From Ktedonobacteraceae bacterium (GTDB taxonomy: Bacteria > Chloroflexota > Ktedonobacteria > Ktedonobacterales > Ktedonobacteraceae): DNA of 64,000 nt. The stretch covers positions 124,001 through 188,000 of the forward strand of contig DASRBN010000039.1 in the NCBI GenBank assembly GCA_035653615.1, in the 5' to 3' direction. The notes under the pieces were generated by a model. It did not search any database. It was given only the letters and a program-made list of their open reading frames with translations, and was not told the DNA's origin. Shown piece by piece: positions 34,532 through 43,347 of this stretch; positions within the stretch are counted from its first letter, which is position 1, and each line of letters starts with the position of its first letter. The position numbers and the translations under genes were made by a program.

Positions 34532-35546
34532 ATGCGTTCACCCTCCATGTTTGCAAGCCCAGAGGCTCGAAACTCATGTCGATGATTGTACAACCAAGTT
34601 CTTTGAGCTTTGCTGCCACGGTGTGTTTCCTCTCGGCGGGACAATAAAGCAGCAGGTATCCTCCACCGCCTGCCCCTGTGATCTTTCCGCCCAAAGCTCC
34701 GTACTTGCGCGCGGTTGCGTAAAGACCATCAAGCTGTGGATTGGTTATGCGGCTAGACAACATTTTTTTACACTGCCATTCCCTGTGAAGTAGTTCTCCA
34801 AAGTTGTCAAGTTGCTGCCGGAGCAAGGCATTCTTCATCTCAACGGTGAGCGCTTTCAGTTCGTGTAGCGCCAGCATTGTCATTGCTTCTTTCCGCTCAT
34901 AGCGATCAATTTGATCCGAGAGGATGTGAGACGATAGACGCATTGTACCCGTATAGCAGAGCATGAGATTATACTGTAATTCGTTCAACACATTGGGGCT
35001 AAGCTTGAGTGGATTCACGACCACGTGGTCAGGCAGAAATTCGATATAGTTGAAGCCCCCGAAAGCAGCAGCATACTGGTCCTGTAGCCCTCCCTCGATA
35101 CCCAGTTCTTCGCGCTCGATAACGCAGGCCAGGTCCGCGATTTCATAATCTGTGAGCGGCAGGTGTTCAAACTCTTTCAGCAGACCAACCAGCGCTACGA
35201 TCATCGCAGATGATGCGCCCAGCCCTGAACCGGGAGGCGCGTCACTATGCAGCAGGAGGTCGAAGCCCCTATGCTCCGCCGCTACCAGCTTGCGGATGGC
35301 GGCTTTGACGAGGTCAAGTTTGCCATCGTAGATGAGCCGGTCCTCGGGGTCGTAGGTGACCGAGACGCCAAAGTCGAGAGAATGAACGCAAATATTCCCG
35401 TCGCGGCGGGGTTGAAGCGTCCCATAAGCATAGCGATTGATGGTTGTACTCAGGACGCAGCCGCCTTCTAACTGAGGAAAGGGCGGTACGTCGGTTCCTC
35501 CCCCGGAAAGGCTGATTCTCAGTGGCGCCCTGGCGCGAATGAACAT
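34503..35546 (-). CDS. hddA: D-glycero-D-manno-heptose-7-phosphate kinase
   Basis: The 347-residue GHMP kinase has N-terminal RAPLRISLSGGGTDVPPF, the ATP loop PPGSGLGASSAM and the C-terminal GKITGAGGGGYLL. HddA phosphorylates C1 of heptose 7-phosphate to give the alpha-anomer used for GDP-heptose. AAGGAAGG precedes the ATG. It lies 5 nt after hddC. A phosphatase (GmhB) is not seen in the window. Confidence 0.88.
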   Translation of the reverse strand: MFIRARAPLRISLSGGGTDVPPFPQLEGGCVLSTTINRYAYGTLQPRRDGNICVHSLDFGVSVTYDPEDRLIYDGKLDLVKAAIRKLVAAEHRGFDLLLHSDAPPGSGLGASSAMIVALVGLLKEFEHLPLTDYEIADLACVIEREELGIEGGLQDQYAAAFGGFNYIEFLPDHVVVNPLKLSPNVLNELQYNLMLCYTGTMRLSSHILSDQIDRYERKEAMTMLALHELKALTVEMKNALLRQQLDNFGELLHREWQCKKMLSSRITNPQLDGLYATARKYGALGGKITGAGGGGYLLLYCPAERKHTVAAKLKELGCTIIDMSFEPLGLQTWRVNAYAPQVSTTE

Positions 35547-35551
35547 GCTGA

Positions 35552-36271
35552 CTACCTTCCTTGTTCTATTGCGGCCAACAGTGGTACAGGATGAGATTGA
35601 AGCCTCGTATAATCCGCGGGCATGCCGATATCGATGAAAAAGCCGTTCAATGGTAGACCATATAAGCCTTGCCCAATGAGTCTGGGCAAAATGTCATTTT
35701 CCAGGGAAACCGGCTTTCCCGCGGGTATGAAATCGAGTAACTTGCGCGCGAAAACGTAGACACCGCCATTAATCAGGCCCCTGGTATGACCCTGGCCTTT
35801 CTCAATGAAACTTGTGATGCGGCCTGCTTCATTCAAGCCCACTGCGCCATAACGTTGCATGTCGTCGACATCGGTGAGCGCTAATGTTGCTAGCGCTTCC
35901 ATCTCGCGGTGATAGGACATCAATGCTTGCAACTCAATATCGAACAAAGAATCGCCGTTCATGACAAAAAAGTCTTCCTCATGAATCAGGTCTCCGGCGA
36001 GCTTAAGCGCTCCTGCTGTTCCACGCAGTTCAGGCTCGTAGGAGTAGTTAACCTTGATGCCCCAACGATCTCCCTTCCCAACATGTGATTGAATAAGATC
36101 AGCTTTATAGCCGAGGCAGAGAATAACTTCATCAACCTGGTGCTTCTTAAGCTGTAGGAGCAGGTACTCCAGAAAAGGTTTGCCACCTATTGGAGCCATT
36201 GGCTTATTCAGTTGTGCCAGTACCGGGCGGAGGCGGGTGCCAGCGCCGCCGGCCAGGATGAGAGCTTGCAT
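35552..36271 (-). CDS. hddC: Heptose-1-phosphate guanylyltransferase, nucleotidyltransferase
   Basis: The 239-residue enzyme has the sugar-1-phosphate nucleotidyltransferase opening ALILAGGAGTRLRPV and NKPMAPIGGKPFLEYLL, then FVMNGDSLFD. With gmhA and hddA this forms GDP-D-glycero-D-manno-heptose for surface glycans. The frame opens at 36301, but ATG 36271 begins the conserved strand and has a GAGG. It is the first gene of the operon hddC-hddA-gmhA. Confidence 0.85.
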   Translation of the reverse strand: MQALILAGGAGTRLRPVLAQLNKPMAPIGGKPFLEYLLLQLKKHQVDEVILCLGYKADLIQSHVGKGDRWGIKVNYSYEPELRGTAGALKLAGDLIHEEDFFVMNGDSLFDIELQALMSYHREMEALATLALTDVDDMQRYGAVGLNEAGRITSFIEKGQGHTRGLINGGVYVFARKLLDFIPAGKPVSLENDILPRLIGQGLYGLPLNGFFIDIGMPADYTRLQSHPVPLLAAIEQGR

Positions 36272-36337
36272 CGTATTCCTCAAGGATAGTTCGTCAAACA
36301 AAAGATCGTAACAGCGCCTGACTCTATCGATCTGGCG

Positions 36338-37585
36338 TTAGTGATCGCTGCCTTGCTTTTCGTCCCGGCGTGCATGAGTTCTTGCCAGGGCCGCTTCATT
36401 GCTGAATTCGTCTAGAATGCGCACCAATTGGGCGCAGGCTGTTTTCCAGCTGTATTCGGCCTCTACCAGGGCGCGACCTGCATTTCCAAGGGCCATGCGC
36501 AGCTGGGGATTGCGCAGCAGTTCCACTACTGCGCTAGCAAATTCCGCCGGCTGGTCTGCTACCAGCAGGTGCTTGCCCGGCTCTACGACCAGCCCTTGAT
36601 AACCAACAGTGGTGGAGACGATGGCTTTGCGCATGGCGAGGGCTTCAAGTATCTTGACGCGCGTGCCACTGCCAATCTGCAAGGGGGCGATGGCTACGGC
36701 GGATGAGGCCAGGTAGGGGCGTATATCACGGACGGGACCTGTGACGGTGACGCCCGGTAGTCCGGCCAGGCTGCAAACTTCCGGCGGTGGATTTCTGCCG
36801 ACGATGTGCCAGGTGGCGTCGGGTATGTGTTGTCGAATGATGGGCCAGCAGTGTTGGGCGAAGAAGATCACTGCGTTCGTGTTTGGATAGTAGTTCATTG
36901 TTCCTGTAAAGACGATCTGGTGGGGGATTACTTGTACGGCGTCAATCTCGCCAAAGGTCTCAACGTCGATTCCTGTGCGAACGACTTCGATGCGCTGCTG
37001 CGGCAAGGATTGTTGTAAGAGCAGGCGCTCGCGTTCGCTGGTGACGAGGACGAGGTTGGCTTTGGCGCAACGCTGCAGTTCAGCGGGTTTGACGAGCTGG
37101 TATTCGTGGCGATTGTACCATTGACGCAGCGGGTTCTTTTCGTGTTCGTAGGTAAGCTGCAAGAGTTCGTGCTCAATATTATGCTGGTCGATGATGATTT
37201 TGATGCCTGCCGGCAAGCGATAACCGGCTACGTGCGAGCTTTCGAAAAACACGGCGTCGTAGTGGCGGCTGGCGAGCATGTTATCCAGGGCGGATTGCAT
37301 TGCTGGCAGGAGAAAGAGATGCAGCAGGAAAGATTTTCCGCGAGCCACGCTCAACAATTGCCGTAAACGCTTAAGAGAAGGAGTCTGAAACGGTATCAAT
37401 TGCACGGGATAGGCGAGATCTTGCAATGCTTTTCCCACATCATGGGCTTGAAGATCGCCGCTATCTACCAGGCTGAGTAATGAGATGGTATGGTGTTGTG
37501 CCAGGGCTTGCAAAAAATGGTAGTTTCGCTCGCCGGCTGTAGTTCGCGGGTCTGGTAGATGGGCGGATATCATGAGCAGATTCAT
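36338..37585 (-). CDS. GT4 glycosyltransferase
   Basis: The 415-residue GT-B protein has an N-terminal start with MISAHLPDPRTTAGERNYHF, central FTGTMNYYPNTNAVIFF, VTGPVRDIRPYLASSAVAI and KILEALAMRKAIVS. It is an EPS glycosyltransferase of unknown sugar. ATG 37585 has GGAAG. A longer frame to 37696 would translate a repeat pair (37611-37674) and is probably not used. The gene may head the operon with hddC (66-nt gap). Confidence 0.8.
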   Translation of the reverse strand: MNLLMISAHLPDPRTTAGERNYHFLQALAQHHTISLLSLVDSGDLQAHDVGKALQDLAYPVQLIPFQTPSLKRLRQLLSVARGKSFLLHLFLLPAMQSALDNMLASRHYDAVFFESSHVAGYRLPAGIKIIIDQHNIEHELLQLTYEHEKNPLRQWYNRHEYQLVKPAELQRCAKANLVLVTSERERLLLQQSLPQQRIEVVRTGIDVETFGEIDAVQVIPHQIVFTGTMNYYPNTNAVIFFAQHCWPIIRQHIPDATWHIVGRNPPPEVCSLAGLPGVTVTGPVRDIRPYLASSAVAIAPLQIGSGTRVKILEALAMRKAIVSTTVGYQGLVVEPGKHLLVADQPAEFASAVVELLRNPQLRMALGNAGRALVEAEYSWKTACAQLVRILDEFSNEAALARTHARRDEKQGSDH

Positions 37586-37610
37586 GGATAGCTTCCTTCG
37601 TGGCCGCAGA

Positions 37611-37674
37611 GATTCTTCGCTGCGCTCAGAATGACATGCCTTGCGGCATGTCATTCTGAGCGCAGCGAAGAATC
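37611..37674. repeat. 30-bp perfect inverted repeat of the GAGCGCAGCGAAG family
   Basis: The arms at 37611-37640 and 37645-37674 match exactly with a 4-nt loop (TTGC). Each arm holds one GATTCTTCGCTGCGCTC unit plus AGAATGACATGCC. It lies just upstream of the GT4 start. The rest of 37675-37973 shows no gene. Two short frames there lack support. Confidence 0.88.
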
Positions 37675-37973
37675 GGCCTTCGTGTTTCTTCACCAACGTT
37701 TTTCCGGCTTAAGCGTACAGCGCGCATATTGGTAAGGTGGTTGTTCTGGATGTTGAGATGAGGTGACGAAAACCATGCAGGGTATATATCCCTCGCCTTG
37801 CTGTCCTGAAGGTGGGATTGGTTCTCTACGTTTTCGTGCGCGAAATTACTCCTTCTCTACCCTGATGGACATCTCCTGGGTACATGGAGGTGGTATTTCT
37901 TATCTAGAGCGGGACAGGGACGAGGGGCAGGTGAATGTTGACGAAGGAAAAGGGAAATGAGAGAGGTGACGTG

Positions 37974-38528
37974 ATGAAGCGGGGGCTGGCAGCTGCCATG
38001 AAATATTTGACGAACCATGTAGTGAATCATATTCCGTCTTATACCATACGTCACGCCTGGTATCGCGATGTGCTGGGTTGGAGCATCGGGCCGGGAGCTT
38101 CGATTCTCTTAAACCAGCATATTCAGATGGCGGGCGTACGCAGTAGCGGGCGCAAGGTGGTGATTGGCAAGGGGACGGTCATCAACTACGGGTGCTTGCT
38201 TTATACGACGGGGGGAATTGTGATTGGAGACCAGGTGAGTATTTCGAGTGGGGTATGGCTGGTAACAGGTATGCATGATATGAACGATGCGGGGTTTGCT
38301 GTGAGCTACAAGCCCATCATCATTGGCAACTACGCCTGGATTGGCATGCGCGCGACGATACTGGCGGGCGTGACTATTGGCGAGGGAGCTGTCGTTATGG
38401 CAGGGGCGGTGGTCACACGTGATGTTCCACCTTACGCGGTGGTAGGCGGTGTGCCGGCCAGAGTGGTTGGGAATCGAGCGCTCTGCGATCCTTCCTACAC
38501 GCTGGATTTCCGTCCGCTTTTTGAATGA
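37974..38528 (+). CDS. Hexapeptide-repeat acyltransferase
   Basis: The 184-residue left-handed beta-helix protein has VVIGKGTVINYG, GDQVSISSGV and GAVVMAGAVVTRDVPPYAVVGGVPARV, matching maltose/galactoside O-acetyltransferase-like enzymes. It is likely to O-acetylate an EPS sugar. ATG 37974 has AGAGGTGA. The frame opens at 37935. It precedes the flippase gene by 16 nt. Confidence 0.8.
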   Translation: MKRGLAAAMKYLTNHVVNHIPSYTIRHAWYRDVLGWSIGPGASILLNQHIQMAGVRSSGRKVVIGKGTVINYGCLLYTTGGIVIGDQVSISSGVWLVTGMHDMNDAGFAVSYKPIIIGNYAWIGMRATILAGVTIGEGAVVMAGAVVTRDVPPYAVVGGVPARVVGNRALCDPSYTLDFRPLFE

Positions 38529-38544
38529 AAGGATACATGCGCTG

Positions 38545-40194
38545 ATGAATGCTGCCGCGGAAAACCAGCAACACGGCCAGAAAGGGCGCGCTATCCATAT
38601 AAGCGTGAAGCATATCGTAAACAATACGGTTATTTCGCTGGCTGGGCAAGTAGTGACATGGTCTTCAACGCTTGTGCTGCTGATCGCTTATGGGCGTTTT
38701 CTGGGCGCTGCGAAATTTGGCGAACTCTACCTGGCAATTACGTTGGTCGGGCTGGTTGGATTTCCTGTTGAGTTTAGTTTTAGCCAGCAACTGACGCGTG
38801 AAGTGGCGCAAGATGCGAGCAAGGCGAAAAGCTATCTTACGAACGCGCTGCTGTTAAAAGTTGCGCTGTGGCTGGGCTTGTTTAGCCTGCTGGTATTCCT
38901 TAGCCACCTGCTGGGCTATGATAGGGAGCAAGGTGTCCTGGTTGCGATTTGCGGAATTACGCTGCTGAGCACTTCTATAGCCAGTACTTTCGCATCATTG
39001 CATGTAGCTTTTGAGCGAGTGATCTACCCGGTTGTTGGTTCGATCTGCGAAAAAGGGGTAGCCGCGCTGGTTGGCTATCTTGTACTTCGACACGGGGCAG
39101 GGGTAGAAGTAATGGCCTGTGTGCTTCTAGGTGCTTCTATCGTCAATGCAATCTGGCAGGCCAGCTGGTTTATCCGCCTGGTAGGAGTTGGCTTTGACAT
39201 TGATTGGAAACTTATCTGTGGCCTGATACGCGCAAGTATACCGTTTGTGACCTATGGCGTATTGGGCGTGCTCTATTATCGTATCGATACTGTTCTTCTC
39301 TCTGTTATGACAAACTCAGCTGTGGTGGGCTGGTATGGTGCTGCGTATCGCCTGTTCGATACGCTGAACTTTTTACCGACGATCCTCATGACGCCCATTA
39401 TGTATCCCGTTTTTTCGAAACTCTCTACTAGCACGGACGATGAGAGGCTGAAGGTGGCGATTGAAAAGACGATGAACTTCTTACTCTTCTTCGGTATACC
39501 TATGGCTGTGGGAATGATCGTGGCGGCTCCAAATATCGTGGGCTTTCTTTACCATCGAGCGGAATTCTCGCATACCATCCCTACGCTTCAGGGTCTGGCG
39601 CCAGGCTTGATCCTGCTCTACATAAACGCGGTTTTGGGTACGATCATCGTGAGTACAAAGCAAGAGAAAACATTCCCTGTTATGGCCGCGATTGCTCTCG
39701 TTTTCAATCTTGGACTCAACCTGCTATTGATACCCATCTATCGGCATGTGGGAGCGGCAATAGTGACCTCTCTTACCGAAATGCTCTTAGCCTGTATGGC
39801 GATAGTCTTTCTGCCAAAGCGCCTGCTGCCGGTAGGTAGTTTGCCTGTCGCGGTCAAATCGCTCGCGGCAAGCCTGGCGATGGCGGTAGTGATCATGTTC
39901 ATGAGTAGCTATCAGATTCTGGTCATACTCCCGGTCGCTATGCTGGTCTATTTTGGCATGGCCACGCTACTGAGAACAATACCTGCTCAAGACATGCAGG
40001 CTCTTTACAACGCGGTACGCCATAGGCGTGTCATTCTGAGCGCAGCGAAGAATCCCGTCGAGACGCAAGAAGCGTCACAGATAGCTGGGGAGGAACCGTA
40101 TCATGGACGTATCATTCTGAGAGACTGGCCATGTCATTCTGAGCGCAGCGAAGAATCTCTGCCGCACGTGGATTCTGAGCGCAGCGAAGAATGA
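38545..40194 (+). CDS. Wzx-type polysaccharide flippase with repeat-derived tail
   Basis: The 549-residue membrane protein has about 14 hydrophobic helices in the polysaccharide biosynthesis/MATE-like fold (LIAYGRFLGAAKFGELYL, GVLGVLYYRIDTVLLS). It flips lipid-linked repeat units across the membrane. The frame opens at 38449. ATG 38545 fits. The last 60 or so residues (from RRVILSAAKNPV on, to HSERSEESLPHVDSERSEE) are the translated palindromic repeat cluster, so the true tail is probably a recent extension. It is followed by a GT4 gene. Confidence 0.82.
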   Translation: MNAAAENQQHGQKGRAIHISVKHIVNNTVISLAGQVVTWSSTLVLLIAYGRFLGAAKFGELYLAITLVGLVGFPVEFSFSQQLTREVAQDASKAKSYLTNALLLKVALWLGLFSLLVFLSHLLGYDREQGVLVAICGITLLSTSIASTFASLHVAFERVIYPVVGSICEKGVAALVGYLVLRHGAGVEVMACVLLGASIVNAIWQASWFIRLVGVGFDIDWKLICGLIRASIPFVTYGVLGVLYYRIDTVLLSVMTNSAVVGWYGAAYRLFDTLNFLPTILMTPIMYPVFSKLSTSTDDERLKVAIEKTMNFLLFFGIPMAVGMIVAAPNIVGFLYHRAEFSHTIPTLQGLAPGLILLYINAVLGTIIVSTKQEKTFPVMAAIALVFNLGLNLLLIPIYRHVGAAIVTSLTEMLLACMAIVFLPKRLLPVGSLPVAVKSLAASLAMAVVIMFMSSYQILVILPVAMLVYFGMATLLRTIPAQDMQALYNAVRHRRVILSAAKNPVETQEASQIAGEEPYHGRIILRDWPCHSERSEESLPHVDSERSEE

Positions 40195-40195
40195 C
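40029..40195. repeat. Palindromic repeat cluster inside the flippase 3' end
   Basis: Three copies of TTCTGAGCGCAGCGAAGAAT (20-base core) with a partial fourth lie at about 40034, 40136 and 40170, all in one orientation and in the open frame of the flippase. The last copy ends in the TGA stop. Confidence 0.85.
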
Positions 40196-40274
40196 ACGAC
40201 CTAGACGACAGACAGGCGGTGATTGGTTTGATTCAGCAGGGTGAGTGATGTTTTGAAGGGAGATCGAGCGATAG

Positions 40275-41441
40275 ATGAATGGTGAGGCGAAGCGTATCAA
40301 CATCGCGTTTTTGACGGCCTTTGACCTTGAGGATATACAGGCCTGGTCATGGGCCGGCACGTTTTATTTCATGGCTCAAGCTCTTGAGAAGTACTGCGGA
40401 GAGGTATCTCACATCGGCCCAATAAATTGTTGGGAACAGGTGGCGGCGCGGGTGATTCGCAAGGGTTCATCGCTTTTACTCAAGAAGAACTATGTGTCAT
40501 ATCACAACTTCCTGGTCGCCAGGAAGTACGCGAAAGTCGCGGCGCGGCGACTGGCGAGAGGGACGTTTGATGTGATCTTTACCCCGGTAGGCGAGCCAGA
40601 AATAGCCTTTCTGAAAACAGATATTCCTATCGTGCTGTTTGAGGATGCGACCTATGGTCAATTGATGAATTATTACCCGGCTTACTCGAACCTGCTGAAG
40701 CGGTCGATCTATGAGTTGAATACGTTGGAGGAACTGGCGCTCAAGAAGGCGAGCCTGGTTCTATGTAGTTCAGAATGGGCGGCCCGTTCCGCTCTTGAGG
40801 ATTACCATACGGAGAAGCGGAAAGTACATGTGCTTCCTCAGGGCACAAATATCGAGCATCCGCCCGCGAGGGAAGAGGTCTGGCGGAAGCGCAAGTCTGA
40901 TCGCTGCCGCTTATTATTCGTGGGGGTCGATTGGCAAAGAAAAGGGGGCGAGATAGCTTTTGAGACCCTTTTGCGGCTTGAGGAATTGGGGATTCAAGCA
41001 GAGCTAATCGTGTGCGGCTGCGTGCCCCCGCCGCAGTTTTCCCATGAGAGGATGATGGTTATCCCTTACTTGTATAAGAGCGACGAAAAACAGCGCGAGC
41101 AGCTAGAACAGCTGTATATGACATCCGATTTCTTCCTCTTGCCGACCAGAAGTGAAAGTTATGGGATGGTGTTTGCTGAAGCAAGCGCATTTGGATTGCC
41201 TTCCATTACCAGTGATACGGGAGGTGTTTCTGAGGTAGTGAGAAATGGTGAAAACGGCTTTGTGTTAGCATATCATGCACGAGGCGCCGAGTACGCAAAA
41301 GTGATCGCGGACATCTACCGCGATGATCAGCGCTATAAGGAACTGGTGAGGTCGAGTAGAGCGGCTTTTGATACAAGATTGACCTGGGATAGCTGGGGAA
41401 TGGCGGTGGCAGATTTGATTGCGCAACTGTTGGGCCGGTGA
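40275..41441 (+). CDS. GT4 glycosyltransferase
   Basis: The 388-residue GT-B enzyme has N-terminal INIAFLTAFDLEDIQAWSW, FVGVDWQRKGGEIAFETL (donor-site strand) and LLPTRSESYGMVFAEASAFGLP with E-x7-E-like acidic positions. It resembles EPS transferases such as mannosyl- or glucosyltransferases. The sugar is unknown. It follows the flippase by 80 nt and has a GGGAG ribosome site. Confidence 0.8.
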   Translation: MNGEAKRINIAFLTAFDLEDIQAWSWAGTFYFMAQALEKYCGEVSHIGPINCWEQVAARVIRKGSSLLLKKNYVSYHNFLVARKYAKVAARRLARGTFDVIFTPVGEPEIAFLKTDIPIVLFEDATYGQLMNYYPAYSNLLKRSIYELNTLEELALKKASLVLCSSEWAARSALEDYHTEKRKVHVLPQGTNIEHPPAREEVWRKRKSDRCRLLFVGVDWQRKGGEIAFETLLRLEELGIQAELIVCGCVPPPQFSHERMMVIPYLYKSDEKQREQLEQLYMTSDFFLLPTRSESYGMVFAEASAFGLPSITSDTGGVSEVVRNGENGFVLAYHARGAEYAKVIADIYRDDQRYKELVRSSRAAFDTRLTWDSWGMAVADLIAQLLGR

Positions 41442-41601
41442 TTCCAGGTAGCGATATCATGGAATGTAATAAAATAATCCGGCAACAGAGACGGGCCGAT
41501 GATTGTTTTTCACAAAATAATTCAGCAATGGTTGGTTCCCTAAGCGGGCGATGAATCGGCGGTGGGCACGATCAATTGCCCCTACGGAAGGATTTTTTTT
41601 C

Positions 41602-43071
41602 ATGTATAAGCCAGGCGCGAAGACGATCATGAGGCGCTTAAAAATCGGTGTGATCCCTATGCTGGCAATCTTCCTTGTGGGATGTTCGTCCGGCATGGCG
41701 GTAACGTCCCCGTCACAACAAGCCGGGCAGCATACGGCAAGAAAAGGGACAGTGTACTATGTTTCTAAAAATGGAAACAATACCAGTGGTACATCATGGA
41801 AGACGGCATGGTCTGAGTTAGGGAACATAAACTGGATGGTGGTCAAGCCGGGAGATACCATTGTATTAGATGGAGGTGCCAGGCAAATGGTCTATACCAC
41901 CACGCTCACATTAGAGAAAAGCGGCTTGCCTGGAGCGCCGATTACCATTAAACGCTCTACCGACCTGGGGCATAATGGGACGGTGGTTATCTTCGGCGGT
42001 AGATCGCAACCACTGCCGTATTGTGGTGAATCCCCAGCTTCGTATCACCTGCGCAGTCCGGTGCTGAGTACCGGTATCGAGGCAGGCAACGCCTCATGGG
42101 TGACGGTTGATGGCATGGCATGGCACGGCATTCAAATACACGGCGCCGGATGGCTGGGCGGTATAAGTATGAGAAATATGAGTATAACATCGGGTCATGA
42201 TATTTTCCGCGATATGGAGATTTATGATAATGGCTCGGCGTTTCTCACGCAGACAGATGGCTGGAATCCTTTTGGGCCGGGAATAGATCCGCAAGGGGCA
42301 AATGTGACGTTTGAGGACATGGACATTCATGATAACGGGGCCAACGCTTTTCAATCGGGTGGGCCGCTCAATGGAATGCTGGTACGAGATACCTGGATGC
42401 ATTTTCTACGCACGTTTCCAGGTCACCCGAGTACGTCATATAATCTCTGCACGCATAATGATGGGTTTCAAATCATTAATGTCGCCAACCGGAATTCCGG
42501 ACTGGATTTTGAGGATGATATCATCGGGCCGGGTGTCACCAACGCGATTATCAATAGTGACTCTGGGCACGCCTCAAACGTGAGAGTGAGCAATGTTTTG
42601 ATCCTGGACCCGGGCAGTAACGGCATTTTTCCCGATACGGCAAAAGTGACAAACTGGGTCGTTGATCACGTGACATCTATCGCGCAAAACGGGAACCTGG
42701 CCCTGGCAGGTAGCGGAAATAGCGTGATGAATTCCATCTTTTATGATGGATATATGTATGAACATAATTCTGGCGGGCCGCTAGGCGCTTTGAATAGTGT
42801 CGCGCTATCGGTGAATAACTGCCAATGGCAAACAGCGAATGATGTGGCCGGGATAGAGGGCCAGATAGCCAATCCGGAGTTTATGACAGATCTCTCGTCC
42901 TATCCCGCGCACGCAAACGGGACCGACCCGAACCTGAGTGGTACGGATAGCTATCCGACGATAGATTTTCTCGATCACGCGGATTTCTCCCTGCAAGCAG
43001 GCTCACCCTGTAAAGGGGCAGGCTCCAGGATTACCTCGGTTTCTCAATTTCTGAGGATGGTTGCCGGCTGA
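41602..43071 (+). CDS. Secreted beta-helix lipoprotein
   Basis: The 489-residue protein has a signal peptide with lipobox FLVGC near residue 30. It continues with a right-handed parallel beta-helix domain (repeats of short strands such as MRNMSITSGHDIFRDMEIYDN and DMDIHDNGANAFQSG, from about residue 70). Such folds occur in pectate lyases, alginate lyases and epimerases that act on polysaccharides. No catalytic set could be pinned down. The location in an EPS cluster suggests it trims or modifies the product outside the cell. ATG 41602 has GGAAGGA. A shorter start at 41629 also works. Confidence 0.72.
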   Translation: MYKPGAKTIMRRLKIGVIPMLAIFLVGCSSGMAVTSPSQQAGQHTARKGTVYYVSKNGNNTSGTSWKTAWSELGNINWMVVKPGDTIVLDGGARQMVYTTTLTLEKSGLPGAPITIKRSTDLGHNGTVVIFGGRSQPLPYCGESPASYHLRSPVLSTGIEAGNASWVTVDGMAWHGIQIHGAGWLGGISMRNMSITSGHDIFRDMEIYDNGSAFLTQTDGWNPFGPGIDPQGANVTFEDMDIHDNGANAFQSGGPLNGMLVRDTWMHFLRTFPGHPSTSYNLCTHNDGFQIINVANRNSGLDFEDDIIGPGVTNAIINSDSGHASNVRVSNVLILDPGSNGIFPDTAKVTNWVVDHVTSIAQNGNLALAGSGNSVMNSIFYDGYMYEHNSGGPLGALNSVALSVNNCQWQTANDVAGIEGQIANPEFMTDLSSYPAHANGTDPNLSGTDSYPTIDFLDHADFSLQAGSPCKGAGSRITSVSQFLRMVAG

Positions 43072-43243
43072 TATGGAGCTATAGAAAGCGGTGTGTGAGG
43101 ACGGGGCCGATCAATCGGCGATGTGTACGATAAATCGGCCCCTACGGGCCGTAGCAGTCCGTCAAACGTCATTTGACCGATTTGAAATAGCTTCAGCAGC
43201 GTTGCCAAAAGCGCCAAACGAAGGTTGGCGGACTGGTAGGGGC

Positions 43244-43347
43244 CGATTCATGGAGTATTTCAAGTTCGATGCAAGAGATGCGATGGGATAGGCAAAAGCG
43301 GCGTCCCCGCGAAAGGGTCGATTCATAGAGTGTTTCAAGTTCGATAC
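43244..43347 (+). repeat. 29-bp direct repeat, one copy covering the 3' end of the glycosidase-like gene
   Basis: CGATTCATGGAGTATTTCA... at 43244-43272 and CGATTCATAGAGTGTTTCA... at 43319-43347 differ at three positions and are 75 nt apart. The second includes the last codons of the gene at 43335. The flanking region from 43072 also holds GGGGCCGATC-type dispersed repeats. Confidence 0.6.
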
